64,000 nucleotides of DNA, taken from the NCBI GenBank assembly GCA_023408815.1, contig JAEYJO010000001.1:1-64000 (forward strand). Direction: 5' to 3'. Source of the DNA: Bacillota bacterium. GTDB lineage: Bacteria > Bacillota > Clostridia > Lachnospirales > Lachnospiraceae. A program made the position numbers and the translations under genes. Positions 18,234 to 26,390 of this stretch are shown piece after piece. Under the pieces are notes generated by a model. The model had not been told where the DNA came from. It was given only the letters and a program-made list of their open reading frames with translations, and made no database searches. The stretch's first letter is position 1. Every line of letters begins with the position of its first letter.

Positions 18234-19517
18234 TTATATCGAGTCAAATACTCCGCGGGAATAGACAACTTTTCCTCCGCAAATGGTATAATGAATCCTG
18301 CATGGCAGACTCTCCCCTGTAAAGGGGGTGTTCGATGATTTGGAAAGGTATCCCGCAGGTGTCCATGTCTCATCTTTATCGAATATGACCAAATCTCCGG
18401 GGCCGCCTTCCTCCAGATAACCTGCATCTAAATGATAGAGCATGGCCGGCTGATAGGACATGCGGCTTAACAGCTCGTTCATGGAAAGATATCCCTTCTC
18501 CACCAGCTCCCGCACACCTAAGGAAAGGGAGGTTTCAAGGCCGATAATTCCGCTGGGCGCCTCCGTAAGGAGCTTTCCCTTCTCCTCTGCGCTGTGGGGT
18601 GCGTGATCCGTAGCTATAATTCCTATAGTTCCATCCTGAAGTCCTTTTATAATGGCGAGCCTGTCCTCCTCCTCTCTAAGGGGAGGGTTCATCTTCGCCA
18701 GTGTGCCATGGGAAATCACAGCCTCCTCCGTCAAGGTAAAGTGGTGAGGCGTGGCCTCCGCATATATGTGAGGGTTTGTCTTTCTCGCCTGCCGGACCAG
18801 ATCGACCGCCTCTTTTGTACTGATATGCTGAATGGATATGTCGGCACCGAGTCCCTGTGCGAGGGCGATATCCCGCCTTACCATATCGATTTCCGCCATC
18901 CGGTCCGATCCTTTGATTCCATAATATTCAGAAGCCTTTCCTGCATTCACTCCGTTATTGGTAATATATGCCGGATTCTCCTCATGAAAGCTAAGGGGCT
19001 TGCTAAGCTTCTTCGCCTGAGCCATCGCCTGCTTTACGATGTTTTCATCCAAAAGAGGAATGCCGTCATCGGTAAAGCCCACCGCTCCCATTTCAGACAG
19101 ACGTTCCATGTCCGTAAGTGCTCGTCCTTCCATTCCTATGGTAATATTGGCGCAGGTCTCCACATGAATCCCCGTCTCTTTTCCCTTTTGCAGTACGTAT
19201 GCCAAGGTCTCTTCGTTATCCACGGGAGGTCTTGTATTCGCCATCATAACCACCGTAGTAAAGCCGCCTTTTGCCGCAGCCTTCGCTCCTGTAGCTATGT
19301 CTTCTTTATACGTAAAGCCGGGGTCCCTGAAATGCACGTGCACATCCACCAAGCCCGGAGCAATCATTTTCCCCGCCGCATCGATGACCTGTGTGCCCTC
19401 CTTGGGCTCTATTCCGGGACCCAGCCTGACAATTCTCTCATCCTTTATTAAAATATCCGCCGTGCCTTCCTTTCCGCTTTTCGGATCCAGCACATACCCG
19501 TTTTTTATTAATAGCAT
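18234..19517 (-). CDS. pyrC: Dihydroorotase
   Basis: Cyclises carbamoyl aspartate to dihydroorotate. 427 residues, a type I amidohydrolase. The zinc ligands appear in DVHVHFRDPGFTYKED near the N-terminus and in the ATDHAPHS motif (about residue 305), with further His in SFHEENP and ISIQHIST. GGAGAACGAGA precedes the ATG. It is first in a pyrC-pyrK-pyrD operon. No pyrB, pyrE, pyrF or pyrR is in the window, so the rest of the pathway is elsewhere. No attenuator is evident in the short leader, which instead holds GTTACTG/CAGTAAC hairpin repeats. Confidence 0.95.
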   Translation of the reverse strand: MLLIKNGYVLDPKSGKEGTADILIKDERIVRLGPGIEPKEGTQVIDAAGKMIAPGLVDVHVHFRDPGFTYKEDIATGAKAAAKGGFTTVVMMANTRPPVDNEETLAYVLQKGKETGIHVETCANITIGMEGRALTDMERLSEMGAVGFTDDGIPLLDENIVKQAMAQAKKLSKPLSFHEENPAYITNNGVNAGKASEYYGIKGSDRMAEIDMVRRDIALAQGLGADISIQHISTKEAVDLVRQARKTNPHIYAEATPHHFTLTEEAVISHGTLAKMNPPLREEEDRLAIIKGLQDGTIGIIATDHAPHSAEEKGKLLTEAPSGIIGLETSLSLGVRELVEKGYLSMNELLSRMSYQPAMLYHLDAGYLEEGGPGDLVIFDKDETWTPAGYLSKSSNTPFTGESLPCRIHYTICGGKVVYSRGVFDSI

Positions 19518-19534
19518 TCTCGTTCTCCATGTTC

Positions 19535-19572
19535 GTTACTGTTTACTCCGTTCTCAGTAACTTCTCAGTAAC
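19535..19572. repeat. Short GTTACTG hairpin repeat upstream of pyrC
   Basis: GTTACTG (19535-19541) pairs with CAGTAAC (19555-19561), and a second CAGTAAC follows at 19566-19572. The loop TTTACTCCGTT closely resembles that of the hairpin at 157-182, where TTCACTCCATT is seen. A third, inverted relative is at 461-485. It sits in the pyrC leader, so alternative pairings could affect expression, but this is speculation. Confidence 0.65.
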
Positions 19573-19629
19573 GTATATTTGTTTTATCCTTATCCTCGAA
19601 ACAAGTATAGCCTATTCTCCCTGTAACAA

Positions 19630-20070
19630 TCAATCAAAAACTACCGACTTATCAAAATATTCCGTTTTCAGTACGATATAAGGATAGGATGCGCTTTCCT
19701 TCTCCTGTGCCTTATATAGTTCCCTGCTTTCTGCTTCGGGCCCGATCAGGTTCGTGTCTACATATACCGCATTTCCCGTCATATACAGACCGTTTACCGT
19801 GATGCTGTAGCCTCCTGTTTCCTGTCGTCCATAGCCGACACAGATGTAGATATAATCGTTGTCCTGATAAGTGATTTTAAATTCCTTTTCCTTTTTATCT
19901 TCTATGATCTCCTTTAGCTCCTCCGGTAGATTATCTTCTCCCAACACTGTAAATTCTATATCTTTAATCTTTTCATTCATGTCCCCCGTTTTACCCCCGC
20001 ACCCTGCCAGACACAAAAGCAGCGCTGTAACCGCTACTGCGAGTAAAATCCATTTCTTCCTCATCTTCAC
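19630..20070 (-). CDS. PrcB-C-terminal-domain lipoprotein
   Basis: 146 residues. The signal peptide ends in a lipobox LCLAGC (Cys about 23). The mature part has the pattern of the PrcB C-terminal family: EFTVLGEDNLPEELKEII, a short Lys/Glu linker, then beta strands DYIYICVGYGRQETGGYSIT and NAVYVDTNLIGPE, ending in SYPYIVLKTEYFDKSVVFD. PrcB was described as a partner of the treponemal PrtP protease, but in Firmicutes this domain occurs alone and its role is unclear. The start may be the GTG at 20070 or the ATG two codons later; AAAGGATG fits either. It lies just upstream of pyrC on the same strand, separated by a 110-base gap. Confidence 0.75.
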   Translation of the reverse strand: MKMRKKWILLAVAVTALLLCLAGCGGKTGDMNEKIKDIEFTVLGEDNLPEELKEIIEDKKEKEFKITYQDNDYIYICVGYGRQETGGYSITVNGLYMTGNAVYVDTNLIGPEAESRELYKAQEKESASYPYIVLKTEYFDKSVVFD

Positions 20071-20162
20071 AACATCCTTTCCTCTTCCTATGAGTGTTCT
20101 GTACTCATTTCATTCTATTTTAGAAACAAATCGACTATTCCTTTCCTGCGCCTTTTTTTCTA

Positions 20163-20191
20163 TTGCCTAATGCAAAAGCGTCCGCTATAAT
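20163..20191 (+). promoter_or_regulatory. Sigma-A-type promoter of plsC
   Basis: TTGCCT (20163-20168), 17 bases, TATAAT (20186-20191), 49 bases before the plsC start codon. Confidence 0.65.
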
Positions 20192-20239
20192 AAATACTAC
20201 AAATACAAAAAGAATTGCCTTTCGGGAGGACAAAATACC

Positions 20240-20974
20240 ATGATACGAATTATCGGCGTCGCCTCTTTTGTTATTTTATTTCTTATATTCAGCATTCCTC
20301 TTCTGATTGCCGAATGGATCCTTGGAAAATTTAACATGGACAAAAAAAACACCAGTTCTCTTGCCATTGTAAATTGGGCATTTCGCTGCTGCTTAAAGAT
20401 TGCGGGAACCACCGTGACTGTAATCGGAGAGGAAAATGTTCCCTTGGATGCTCCTGTATTATATGTGGGCAACCACAGGAGCTATTTCGACATCCTTCTC
20501 ACCTATACGAGAGTTCCCCGGCCTACCGGTTATATCGCCAAAAAAGAAATGCAGAAATTCCCCTTGTTAGTTAACTGGATGAACAACCTTCACTGTCTTT
20601 TCCTCGACCGCAAGGATATAAAGCAGGGCTTGCAGACTATTTTGCAAGGAATCGAAAAGGTGAAGTCGGGAATCTCTATCTGCATCTTTCCCGAAGGGAC
20701 GAGAAACAAGGTAAATGATACTTTTCTCCCTTTCCATGAAGGAAGCTTTAAGATAGCGGAGAAGTCGGGCTGCGCCATCATACCTATGTCCATTAACAAT
20801 TCAGGGGCCATCTTTGAAGACCATCTGCCCAGAATCAAAAAGGCACATGTGGTAATCGAATACGGCAAACCCATATATATGAAGGATATGCCAAAAGAAG
20901 ATCGGAAGTTCGTAGGCGTATATGTACAGAACATTGTAAAGGAAACTTATTTTAAAAATAAGGAACTTGTGTAA
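20240..20974 (+). CDS. plsC: 1-acyl-sn-glycerol-3-phosphate acyltransferase
   Basis: Adds the second acyl chain to lysophosphatidic acid at the membrane, making phosphatidic acid. 244 residues. An N-terminal hydrophobic helix (about 3-25) is followed by the acyltransferase motifs NHRSYFDILL (NHxxxxD), FLDRKDIKQG, FPEGTRN and the late IPMSINNSG. Length is normal for the family. GGGAGGACAAAATACC precedes the ATG, a clear promoter lies upstream and a terminator follows, so it is a single-gene unit. Several plsC paralogues are usual in clostridia, so substrate preference is uncertain. Confidence 0.93.
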   Translation: MIRIIGVASFVILFLIFSIPLLIAEWILGKFNMDKKNTSSLAIVNWAFRCCLKIAGTTVTVIGEENVPLDAPVLYVGNHRSYFDILLTYTRVPRPTGYIAKKEMQKFPLLVNWMNNLHCLFLDRKDIKQGLQTILQGIEKVKSGISICIFPEGTRNKVNDTFLPFHEGSFKIAEKSGCAIIPMSINNSGAIFEDHLPRIKKAHVVIEYGKPIYMKDMPKEDRKFVGVYVQNIVKETYFKNKELV

Positions 20975-20988
20975 AAGCAATAAAATAA

Positions 20989-21045
20989 AAAACCCGAAAG
21001 ATCAGCCGGAAATAATTATTCCCAATGACTCTTCGGGTTATTTTT
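20989..21045. terminator. Bidirectional rho-independent terminator
   Basis: AACCCGAA (20991-20998) pairs with TTCGGGTT (21032-21039), flanked by A-rich and T-rich tracts. It lies between the converging plsC and murF genes. Confidence 0.85.
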
Positions 21046-22448
21046 TATTTTTCTTGAAGCGCTTTCACAATTTCTTCAAAGGCCATTCCGTGAGATGCCT
21101 TCACCAACACCGTGTCGCCCTCTCGCAGAATACCTGATATCTCCTCCATGAATTCCTTTTTCCCCGGAAAATAGTAAAGTTCTGTATTTTCTCTTCCGGC
21201 TTCCTGCATTGCTCCTTTGGCACTGTCGTACATATTTATTGACAGTTCTCCGATACAGACGATCACCTCAATGCCCTTTTCTACGGCATAGGCTCCCACC
21301 TTTGCATGCATCCGTTCCTTATTATCTCCAAGTTCGAACATATCACCCATAACCGCGACCCTTCTGGTAAGCGCCGCTTCCAACAAATCCAGCGCTGCAC
21401 ACATGGAGACCGGATTGGCATTATAGCAGTCGTCGATGACTACACGTTCCGGCAGGCGAATGATATTGCTTCTTCCTCCCAGGGGCTTTACCCTGGCTAT
21501 CCCTTCCCGGATCTGCGCTCCGCTAAGCCCCAGAAGACTTCCTACACAGGCCGCCGCCAGCGCATTGTACACCATATGTCCGCCGGGCAGGGGAATCTTC
21601 GCCGTAAACTCGCCGTTCTCCATATGAATTTTGGCGCTGCTGCCAAAAAGCCCTTTGTTTTCTATCTCGTCCGCATATATGGGATTAGACTCATTCAGCC
21701 CGAAATAAATCGGCTTTCTTCCCTTAAGTGTCCTACCCCCTGTCATCTCTTCTATCCTGCGAAGCATATCGTCGTCGCCGTTAGCGCATATCGCACCGTC
21801 TTCCTGCATGAAGTCGAAGATCTCTGTCTTGGCCTGCAATATCCCTTCTCTGGATTTCAGGTTTTCCAAATGACATTCCCCGATATTGGTAAGCACACAA
21901 ATGTCCGGCCGCGCTATCTTGCTCAGTCTGTGCATCTCGCCGAAATCGCTGATTCCCATCTCAAGCACCGCCGCCTGGTGATGTTCCCGTATCTTCAGCA
22001 CGGTCAGCGGAAGTCCTATCTCATTATTGTAATTTCCCTCTGTTTTAAGTACCTGGTACTTTTCAGCCAGCACCGAGGCGATGAATTCCTTCGTGCTCGT
22101 TTTGCCCACGCTGCCCGTTATGCCTACCACCTTAATATCTAACTGCTTTCGATAGAACTCTGCAATATCCTTCAGCGCCTGGAAGGAATCCTTCACGAGT
22201 ATATAAGGGCCGGCCGCCGCCTTAGGCGCTCTCTCGCACACAACGCCGGCCGCTTTATTATCCATGACCTGAGAGATGAAATCATGACCGTCCACCCGTT
22301 CTCCCTTCGCCGCCACAAATAAGAAATTCTCTTCTACCAGCCGGGAATCCAATACCACACCCGATACTTCTTTATCCGTTTCCCCGTCGCAGCCAAATAG
22401 CTTCCCGCCGCAAGCTTCCGCTATCTTATGCAAAGTAAGGTTTTTCAT
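21045..22448 (-). CDS. murF: UDP-N-acetylmuramoyl-tripeptide--D-alanyl-D-alanine ligase
   Basis: Adds D-Ala-D-Ala to the UDP-MurNAc tripeptide, the last cytoplasmic step of stem-peptide assembly. 467 residues in three domains: an N-terminal substrate domain (1-100); a central ATPase with P-loop VVGITGSVGKTSTKEFI (about 105-120) and the LTNIGECHLENLKSREGI segment; and a C-terminal ligase domain with VIDDCYNANPVSMCAALDLL and MGDMFELGDNKERMHAKVG. It follows ddl, which makes its substrate, after 30 bases on the same strand, so they form a functional pair. A GGATGAAGA sequence precedes the ATG. Confidence 0.96.
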   Translation of the reverse strand: MKNLTLHKIAEACGGKLFGCDGETDKEVSGVVLDSRLVEENFLFVAAKGERVDGHDFISQVMDNKAAGVVCERAPKAAAGPYILVKDSFQALKDIAEFYRKQLDIKVVGITGSVGKTSTKEFIASVLAEKYQVLKTEGNYNNEIGLPLTVLKIREHHQAAVLEMGISDFGEMHRLSKIARPDICVLTNIGECHLENLKSREGILQAKTEIFDFMQEDGAICANGDDDMLRRIEEMTGGRTLKGRKPIYFGLNESNPIYADEIENKGLFGSSAKIHMENGEFTAKIPLPGGHMVYNALAAACVGSLLGLSGAQIREGIARVKPLGGRSNIIRLPERVVIDDCYNANPVSMCAALDLLEAALTRRVAVMGDMFELGDNKERMHAKVGAYAVEKGIEVIVCIGELSINMYDSAKGAMQEAGRENTELYYFPGKKEFMEEISGILREGDTVLVKASHGMAFEEIVKALQEK

Positions 22449-22478
22449 TCTTCATCCAATTCCTTTCCAAATTATCGC

Positions 22479-23504
22479 CTACTTAAGTGCAGATTCTATG
22501 ATTTTCTCACATAACTGACCGAAACTCATTCCCTGCGCCTGCGCCTCCTGCGGCAGCAGCGAAGTGGGCGTCATGCCGGGCAGAGTATTCGCTTCCAGGC
22601 AGAATATCTCTTCCTCTTCGTTCATCATAAAGTCCATGCGGGCATAATTTTTAAGGCGCAGTACCTGGAATGCCTTCTCCGCCAAAAACTGCATCTCCTT
22701 CGTCTTTCTCTCTGAAAGGAGAGCAGGGCAAGTCTCCACAGTGCTTCCTGCCTGATATTTATTCTTATAGTCATAAAAGCCTTGAAGCGGCGCGATCTCG
22801 ATTACCGGAAGGGATTTTCCGTCCATGACCCCTATGGAAAATTCCCTTCCATTTACATATTGCTCTATAATGACCTCTTCATCATAGCGAAAGCCCTCTT
22901 CTAAAGCCGCCTCATACTCTTTCTCGTCCTTTGCGATACATACTCCTACGCTGGATCCCCCGCAGCAGGCCTTAATGATACAAGGAAAAGGTACGGACTT
23001 AGGGTCTGCTTCTCCCCGCTTCAAACTGATTCCCCGGGGTACCGGAATGCCATGGTAATCCAGCAGCTCCTTGGTAAGGCCTTTATCCATACAGAGTGCA
23101 GAACTCACATAATCCGCCCCCGTATAGCGGATGCCCATCAAATCGAAGCAAGCCTGAATCTTTCCATTCTCCCCGTTTTGTCCGTGCAGCGCCATGAATA
23201 CCACGTCTGCAGCCTGACAAATAGAAATGACATTAGGACCAAAAAAGTTCTTGTCTCCATCGCTGCGAAGGGCCTTCACCGCCTCGATATCAGGGTTTTC
23301 CTCACCCACTGCGCCGATCTCCTTTGCCCAGTCCTCCCGCTTTTCAAAAATCGCTTCCGCGTCCTCTTTTTCATAGCCTAAGTAAACGTCTAACAGCACT
23401 GTCTTGTGTCCGTTATTCTTAAGCGCCTGATATATCATTCTTCCGGAGCTTAGGGAGACATCCCTCTCCGTACTGATTCCTCCTGCCAATACTACTATTT
23501 TCAT
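22479..23504 (-). CDS. ddl: D-alanine--D-alanine ligase
   Basis: Joins two D-Ala using ATP, producing the dipeptide that MurF uses. 341 residues, ATP-grasp fold. Motifs are GGISTERDVSLSSGRMI at the N-terminus, MALHGQNGENGKIQACFDLMGIRYTG with the Ser/Tyr region, the ATP-binding CIIKACCGGSSVGVCIA, and the metal-binding ARMDFMMNEEEEIFCLEANTLPGMT. The H-G-x-x-G-E-N-G stretch is the standard Ddl form, so the product should be D-Ala-D-Ala and not D-Ala-D-Lac. The ATG at 23504 has AAGGGACAAT before it; the longer open frame upstream lacks homology. It is co-oriented with murF. Confidence 0.95.
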   Translation of the reverse strand: MKIVVLAGGISTERDVSLSSGRMIYQALKNNGHKTVLLDVYLGYEKEDAEAIFEKREDWAKEIGAVGEENPDIEAVKALRSDGDKNFFGPNVISICQAADVVFMALHGQNGENGKIQACFDLMGIRYTGADYVSSALCMDKGLTKELLDYHGIPVPRGISLKRGEADPKSVPFPCIIKACCGGSSVGVCIAKDEKEYEAALEEGFRYDEEVIIEQYVNGREFSIGVMDGKSLPVIEIAPLQGFYDYKNKYQAGSTVETCPALLSERKTKEMQFLAEKAFQVLRLKNYARMDFMMNEEEEIFCLEANTLPGMTPTSLLPQEAQAQGMSFGQLCEKIIESALK

Positions 23505-23640
23505 ATTGTCCCTTCCGCCTTTCCGTCCTATGAACTGCAATCCCTTCATCCATTCCTTACAGCATAGCACTCATTTCTTCCATATAAAACATATAAATTG
23601 CCCATATCTATGCAAAAAGTGCTTTTTATTGATTCCTCAT

Positions 23641-25224
23641 TTATTCATCAACATTGTTATACCAGCTTATCACCTCACTCATCATGAAGATAAGCTCTGC
23701 GTTCAAATCGAACCGGTTCATGATTCCCAGCTTAGCATCGATATCTGCATAGTTATTATCCCCTGCACCGTCTATGTAGCTGATTGCCTTCCCATTGCGT
23801 CCCATAAAATAATGGATATGATTCTCTATGATCGTCTCATATTCGTGGTTTGCAATGATATGGTCGGCTACCGTAAGCCTCATCATCTCGTGAAGAAGCT
23901 CATCGTTGTTATCCTGTTCCTTATTTCCGAACGTCAGATAGCCTGCCCCCCTCGCCCTCTCGGAAATACTCTCCGCGTCGTACATCAGTGCCTTCATCAC
24001 ATCGCTGCATATATTTATATCTACGTTCTGTTTGGTGGATATATACGTGGTACAGCCCCAGAAGAAATAATCGTCCTCCATATCATAGGAACCCTCTTTC
24101 AGATAGCTTTCCGCCGCCCGCCTATAGGAGCTGTAGCCGGTTGCACGATAAAGCTCCGTGGCAGCAAAGAATCGCTGTTCTATCTCTTTGCCGCTGCGGC
24201 TGTTCTCCATAAAACGCCACGCTCTGTCCGCCGCTCTTAAGCATTCCGTAGCATAAGCCGTATCGTATGCCTGATAAATATAGCTGAACTTCGCCATCAC
24301 AGCCGCAAAAGAAGCCGTTGCCTCTAAGGTCACCGGTTCCACATAGGATTCCTGTTTGGCAGCATAAGGTGCCGTATTCTTTTCTTTTGCTACGGTCTCG
24401 GAATATACCCCTCCCGTAGCGGAATCCTGCATCTTGAGCATCCAGTCGGCCTCGTATTTTACCTCGTCCAAAATATCAGGGATCTCGTTTCCGCTCTCCG
24501 GGATTCCCGTCTTATCGGGAAAAGCTCCCGGATGCAGCTCGTATGCCAATAACAGGTTCGCTATGACCTGACTTCCCTTCACTACGCTTTTGGAATAATT
24601 TTCATCCATATGCCAGCCGCCGCTTACATCCACCGATATACTGTTATCCTCGCGCAAAAGAGCTGCCTGTGTATGGCAGGCGGTGTGTGCTGCGTCTCCT
24701 GCCAGCTCCTCTACAAGTGTGATACCGCAGCGGCTGAAATAATACTTTTTACACGCCAGATAAAATGCATCGTCGTATATGCTCTTTTCTATGCGGAAGG
24801 AATAAGAACGCCCAAGAATGGGTGCTTGTATATAATAGCTTCCGGGCTCTTCCAACTCGTCGAAGACACCGTAACTGTTATATTCTTCCAATGTGTCGTT
24901 GTATCTTTCGTCCTCTACCTTACCGGCAAAAACAACCTCTCCGGTTTCCTCGTTCACTACCTCGAAGCTGTCCGGCATCCTGCTGCCTCGAAATACCGCA
25001 ATCTTTTTCCCCTCCGGAACGTATCCGGTCTGATTCACCAATATCCCGGGACGGCTTATAGGGACCTCGTAATCGAAAACAGGATCTAACCCCAGACTTT
25101 CCTGCTCTTTATTTCCTTCCTGATTCCCCGGCGATACCACCTTTTCCCCCGCCGAATATGTATAGGCGCAGCCTGTCAGTAACAGCGCGCTTACCAGGGC
25201 ACACAGCCATAAGTATCTTTTCAT
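23641..25224 (-). CDS. GH9-like lipoprotein with altered catalytic motifs
   Basis: 527 residues with the layout of glycoside hydrolase family 9: lipobox LLLTGCAY (Cys 19), an N-terminal Ig-like CelD-N domain (about 56-145, beginning ILVNQTGYVPEGKKIAVF) and a helical (alpha/alpha)6-type domain (about 150-520). The GH9 motif normally read as GGW-x-DAGD is GGWHMDEN here (202-209), replacing both catalytic Asp residues with Met and Asn. The usual PHHR motif is missing. The C-terminal NE-V-x-x-D-x-NA motif is shortened to NRFDLNAEL, losing the acid Glu. It is probably a surface carbohydrate-binding or inactive relative, not a cellulase. It stands alone upstream of ddl. Confidence 0.8.
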   Translation of the reverse strand: MKRYLWLCALVSALLLTGCAYTYSAGEKVVSPGNQEGNKEQESLGLDPVFDYEVPISRPGILVNQTGYVPEGKKIAVFRGSRMPDSFEVVNEETGEVVFAGKVEDERYNDTLEEYNSYGVFDELEEPGSYYIQAPILGRSYSFRIEKSIYDDAFYLACKKYYFSRCGITLVEELAGDAAHTACHTQAALLREDNSISVDVSGGWHMDENYSKSVVKGSQVIANLLLAYELHPGAFPDKTGIPESGNEIPDILDEVKYEADWMLKMQDSATGGVYSETVAKEKNTAPYAAKQESYVEPVTLEATASFAAVMAKFSYIYQAYDTAYATECLRAADRAWRFMENSRSGKEIEQRFFAATELYRATGYSSYRRAAESYLKEGSYDMEDDYFFWGCTTYISTKQNVDINICSDVMKALMYDAESISERARGAGYLTFGNKEQDNNDELLHEMMRLTVADHIIANHEYETIIENHIHYFMGRNGKAISYIDGAGDNNYADIDAKLGIMNRFDLNAELIFMMSEVISWYNNVDE

Positions 25225-25347
25225 ATAATCTCTTTCTTCTCAGGATATGTTTATCATCCATTTCCCGTCTTTTGCTGCCGCCAATCCCGCGGCCTTATAG
25301 AAATTATAACCCGAACCCTTCATAAGGTAAAGAGCAATCCACGTCAT

Positions 25348-25403
25348 AGCGGAGGTAATCTTCCTAATCCGCATCCACATATGCAGCTCAGGTTACCTCC
25401 GCT
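25348..25403. repeat. Intergenic inverted repeat downstream of the spoIIQ-like gene
   Basis: AGCGGAGGTAA (25348-25358) and TTACCTCCGCT (25393-25403) form a perfect 11-bp stem with a 34-base loop. There is no T-run on the minus side, so it is not a typical terminator; it may help stop or stabilise the spoIID-spoIIQ-like message. Nothing else is visible in 25225-25437. Confidence 0.6.
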
Positions 25404-25437
25404 TAAATAGCATCGTTATGATTTTCACATCCTGCGG

Positions 25438-26334
25438 TTAACTTAATTTCGTCATAGGATTTACAGGAACCCCATTCTTTGTCAGTTTGAAATAAACATT
25501 GCAGCCTTCTACCACAAAGTATTTCGTAGGAGCTGCCACGCTGCCGATGATATCGCCTTTATTCACATAGCCGCCCTCCGATACCGTAATATCCTTAAGC
25601 TGTCCGTATGTGACCTCGTAGCCTCCGCCCAGCTCAACAACTACACCATTGCCGATTTCGGGATCGGTAAATACGCTGATAACCTTTCCGGCTGCCGCTG
25701 CGGTAATCGTCTCCCCTTCTACTGCGGAGATGATGATGGCAGGATTATATTTGTACTGCTCCAAGGTGGGAAAGTATACGGTCTTGTCCATACTGTAATT
25801 AATGAGTATGTTGCCTACGATAGGCCATGCCAGACTGTCACCATCGTTAAAAGTAAGCGCAGGCTGAATGGAAGTAGCAATCGCCATGGTATCTTCCATT
25901 TGCTCTAAACGTGCCGTATCGATGGTCTCGTCGAACATTCCTTCTTCGTTCTTGTCATTTTTTTCCTTATCCTTACTGTCTTTGTCGTCTGTATTCTTCT
26001 TTGTTCCCTCCTGAAGGGCATCATTTTCTGTCTGTGTGGTCTGTGCATTTTCTACGTTTGCCGAATTGGTCTCCTGATAATAGGGATCGTAGTCCAAATC
26101 GTCGGATGTCACCACGTCTCCTGAATCATCCGTTCCCTGAACGGTATTATTATCCGCCAACTCATTTGTCTCATTTTCTATCGAACTGAAATCGACTACA
26201 TAGCCGTCGCTTTTTTCTTCGCTCCTGCCCCTTACAAACAGCCCTGTCACTGTAAGCGCCGTAAGCACAAATACCGATGAGAACAGCATGATGGCTTTTT
26301 CCCTTTTCGCACTGGATCTATTTCTTCTTCTCAT
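25438..26334 (-). CDS. spoIIQ: SpoIIQ-like protein with degenerate LytM (M23) domain
   Basis: 298 residues. A basic N-terminus and one membrane helix (about 16-36) lead into a long acidic, Asn/Asp/Thr/Lys-rich linker (about 40-140) and a C-terminal M23-type domain (about 165-295). In active M23 peptidases zinc is held by HxxxD and HxH. Here the corresponding places read YNPAIIIS and NVYFKL, so the ligands are gone. SpoIIQ of Bacillus is likewise inactive and pairs with SpoIIIAH across the septum during engulfment. The gene follows spoIID by 56 bases on the same strand, the usual clostridial order. The ATG at 26334 has TTTAGGAGG before it. The gene name is inferred from context. Confidence 0.8.
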   Translation of the reverse strand: MRRRNRSSAKREKAIMLFSSVFVLTALTVTGLFVRGRSEEKSDGYVVDFSSIENETNELADNNTVQGTDDSGDVVTSDDLDYDPYYQETNSANVENAQTTQTENDALQEGTKKNTDDKDSKDKEKNDKNEEGMFDETIDTARLEQMEDTMAIATSIQPALTFNDGDSLAWPIVGNILINYSMDKTVYFPTLEQYKYNPAIIISAVEGETITAAAAGKVISVFTDPEIGNGVVVELGGGYEVTYGQLKDITVSEGGYVNKGDIIGSVAAPTKYFVVEGCNVYFKLTKNGVPVNPMTKLS

Positions 26335-26390
26335 ATTGATTCCTCCTAAAGATTTTATCCTCATCGATAGTCTTGCCTATTTCGCATTCT

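Noticed and set aside
18203..18427. 74-residue minus-strand frame at the 3' end of pyrC
   Set aside because: Another frame of the pyrC 3' end, without its own ribosome binding site.
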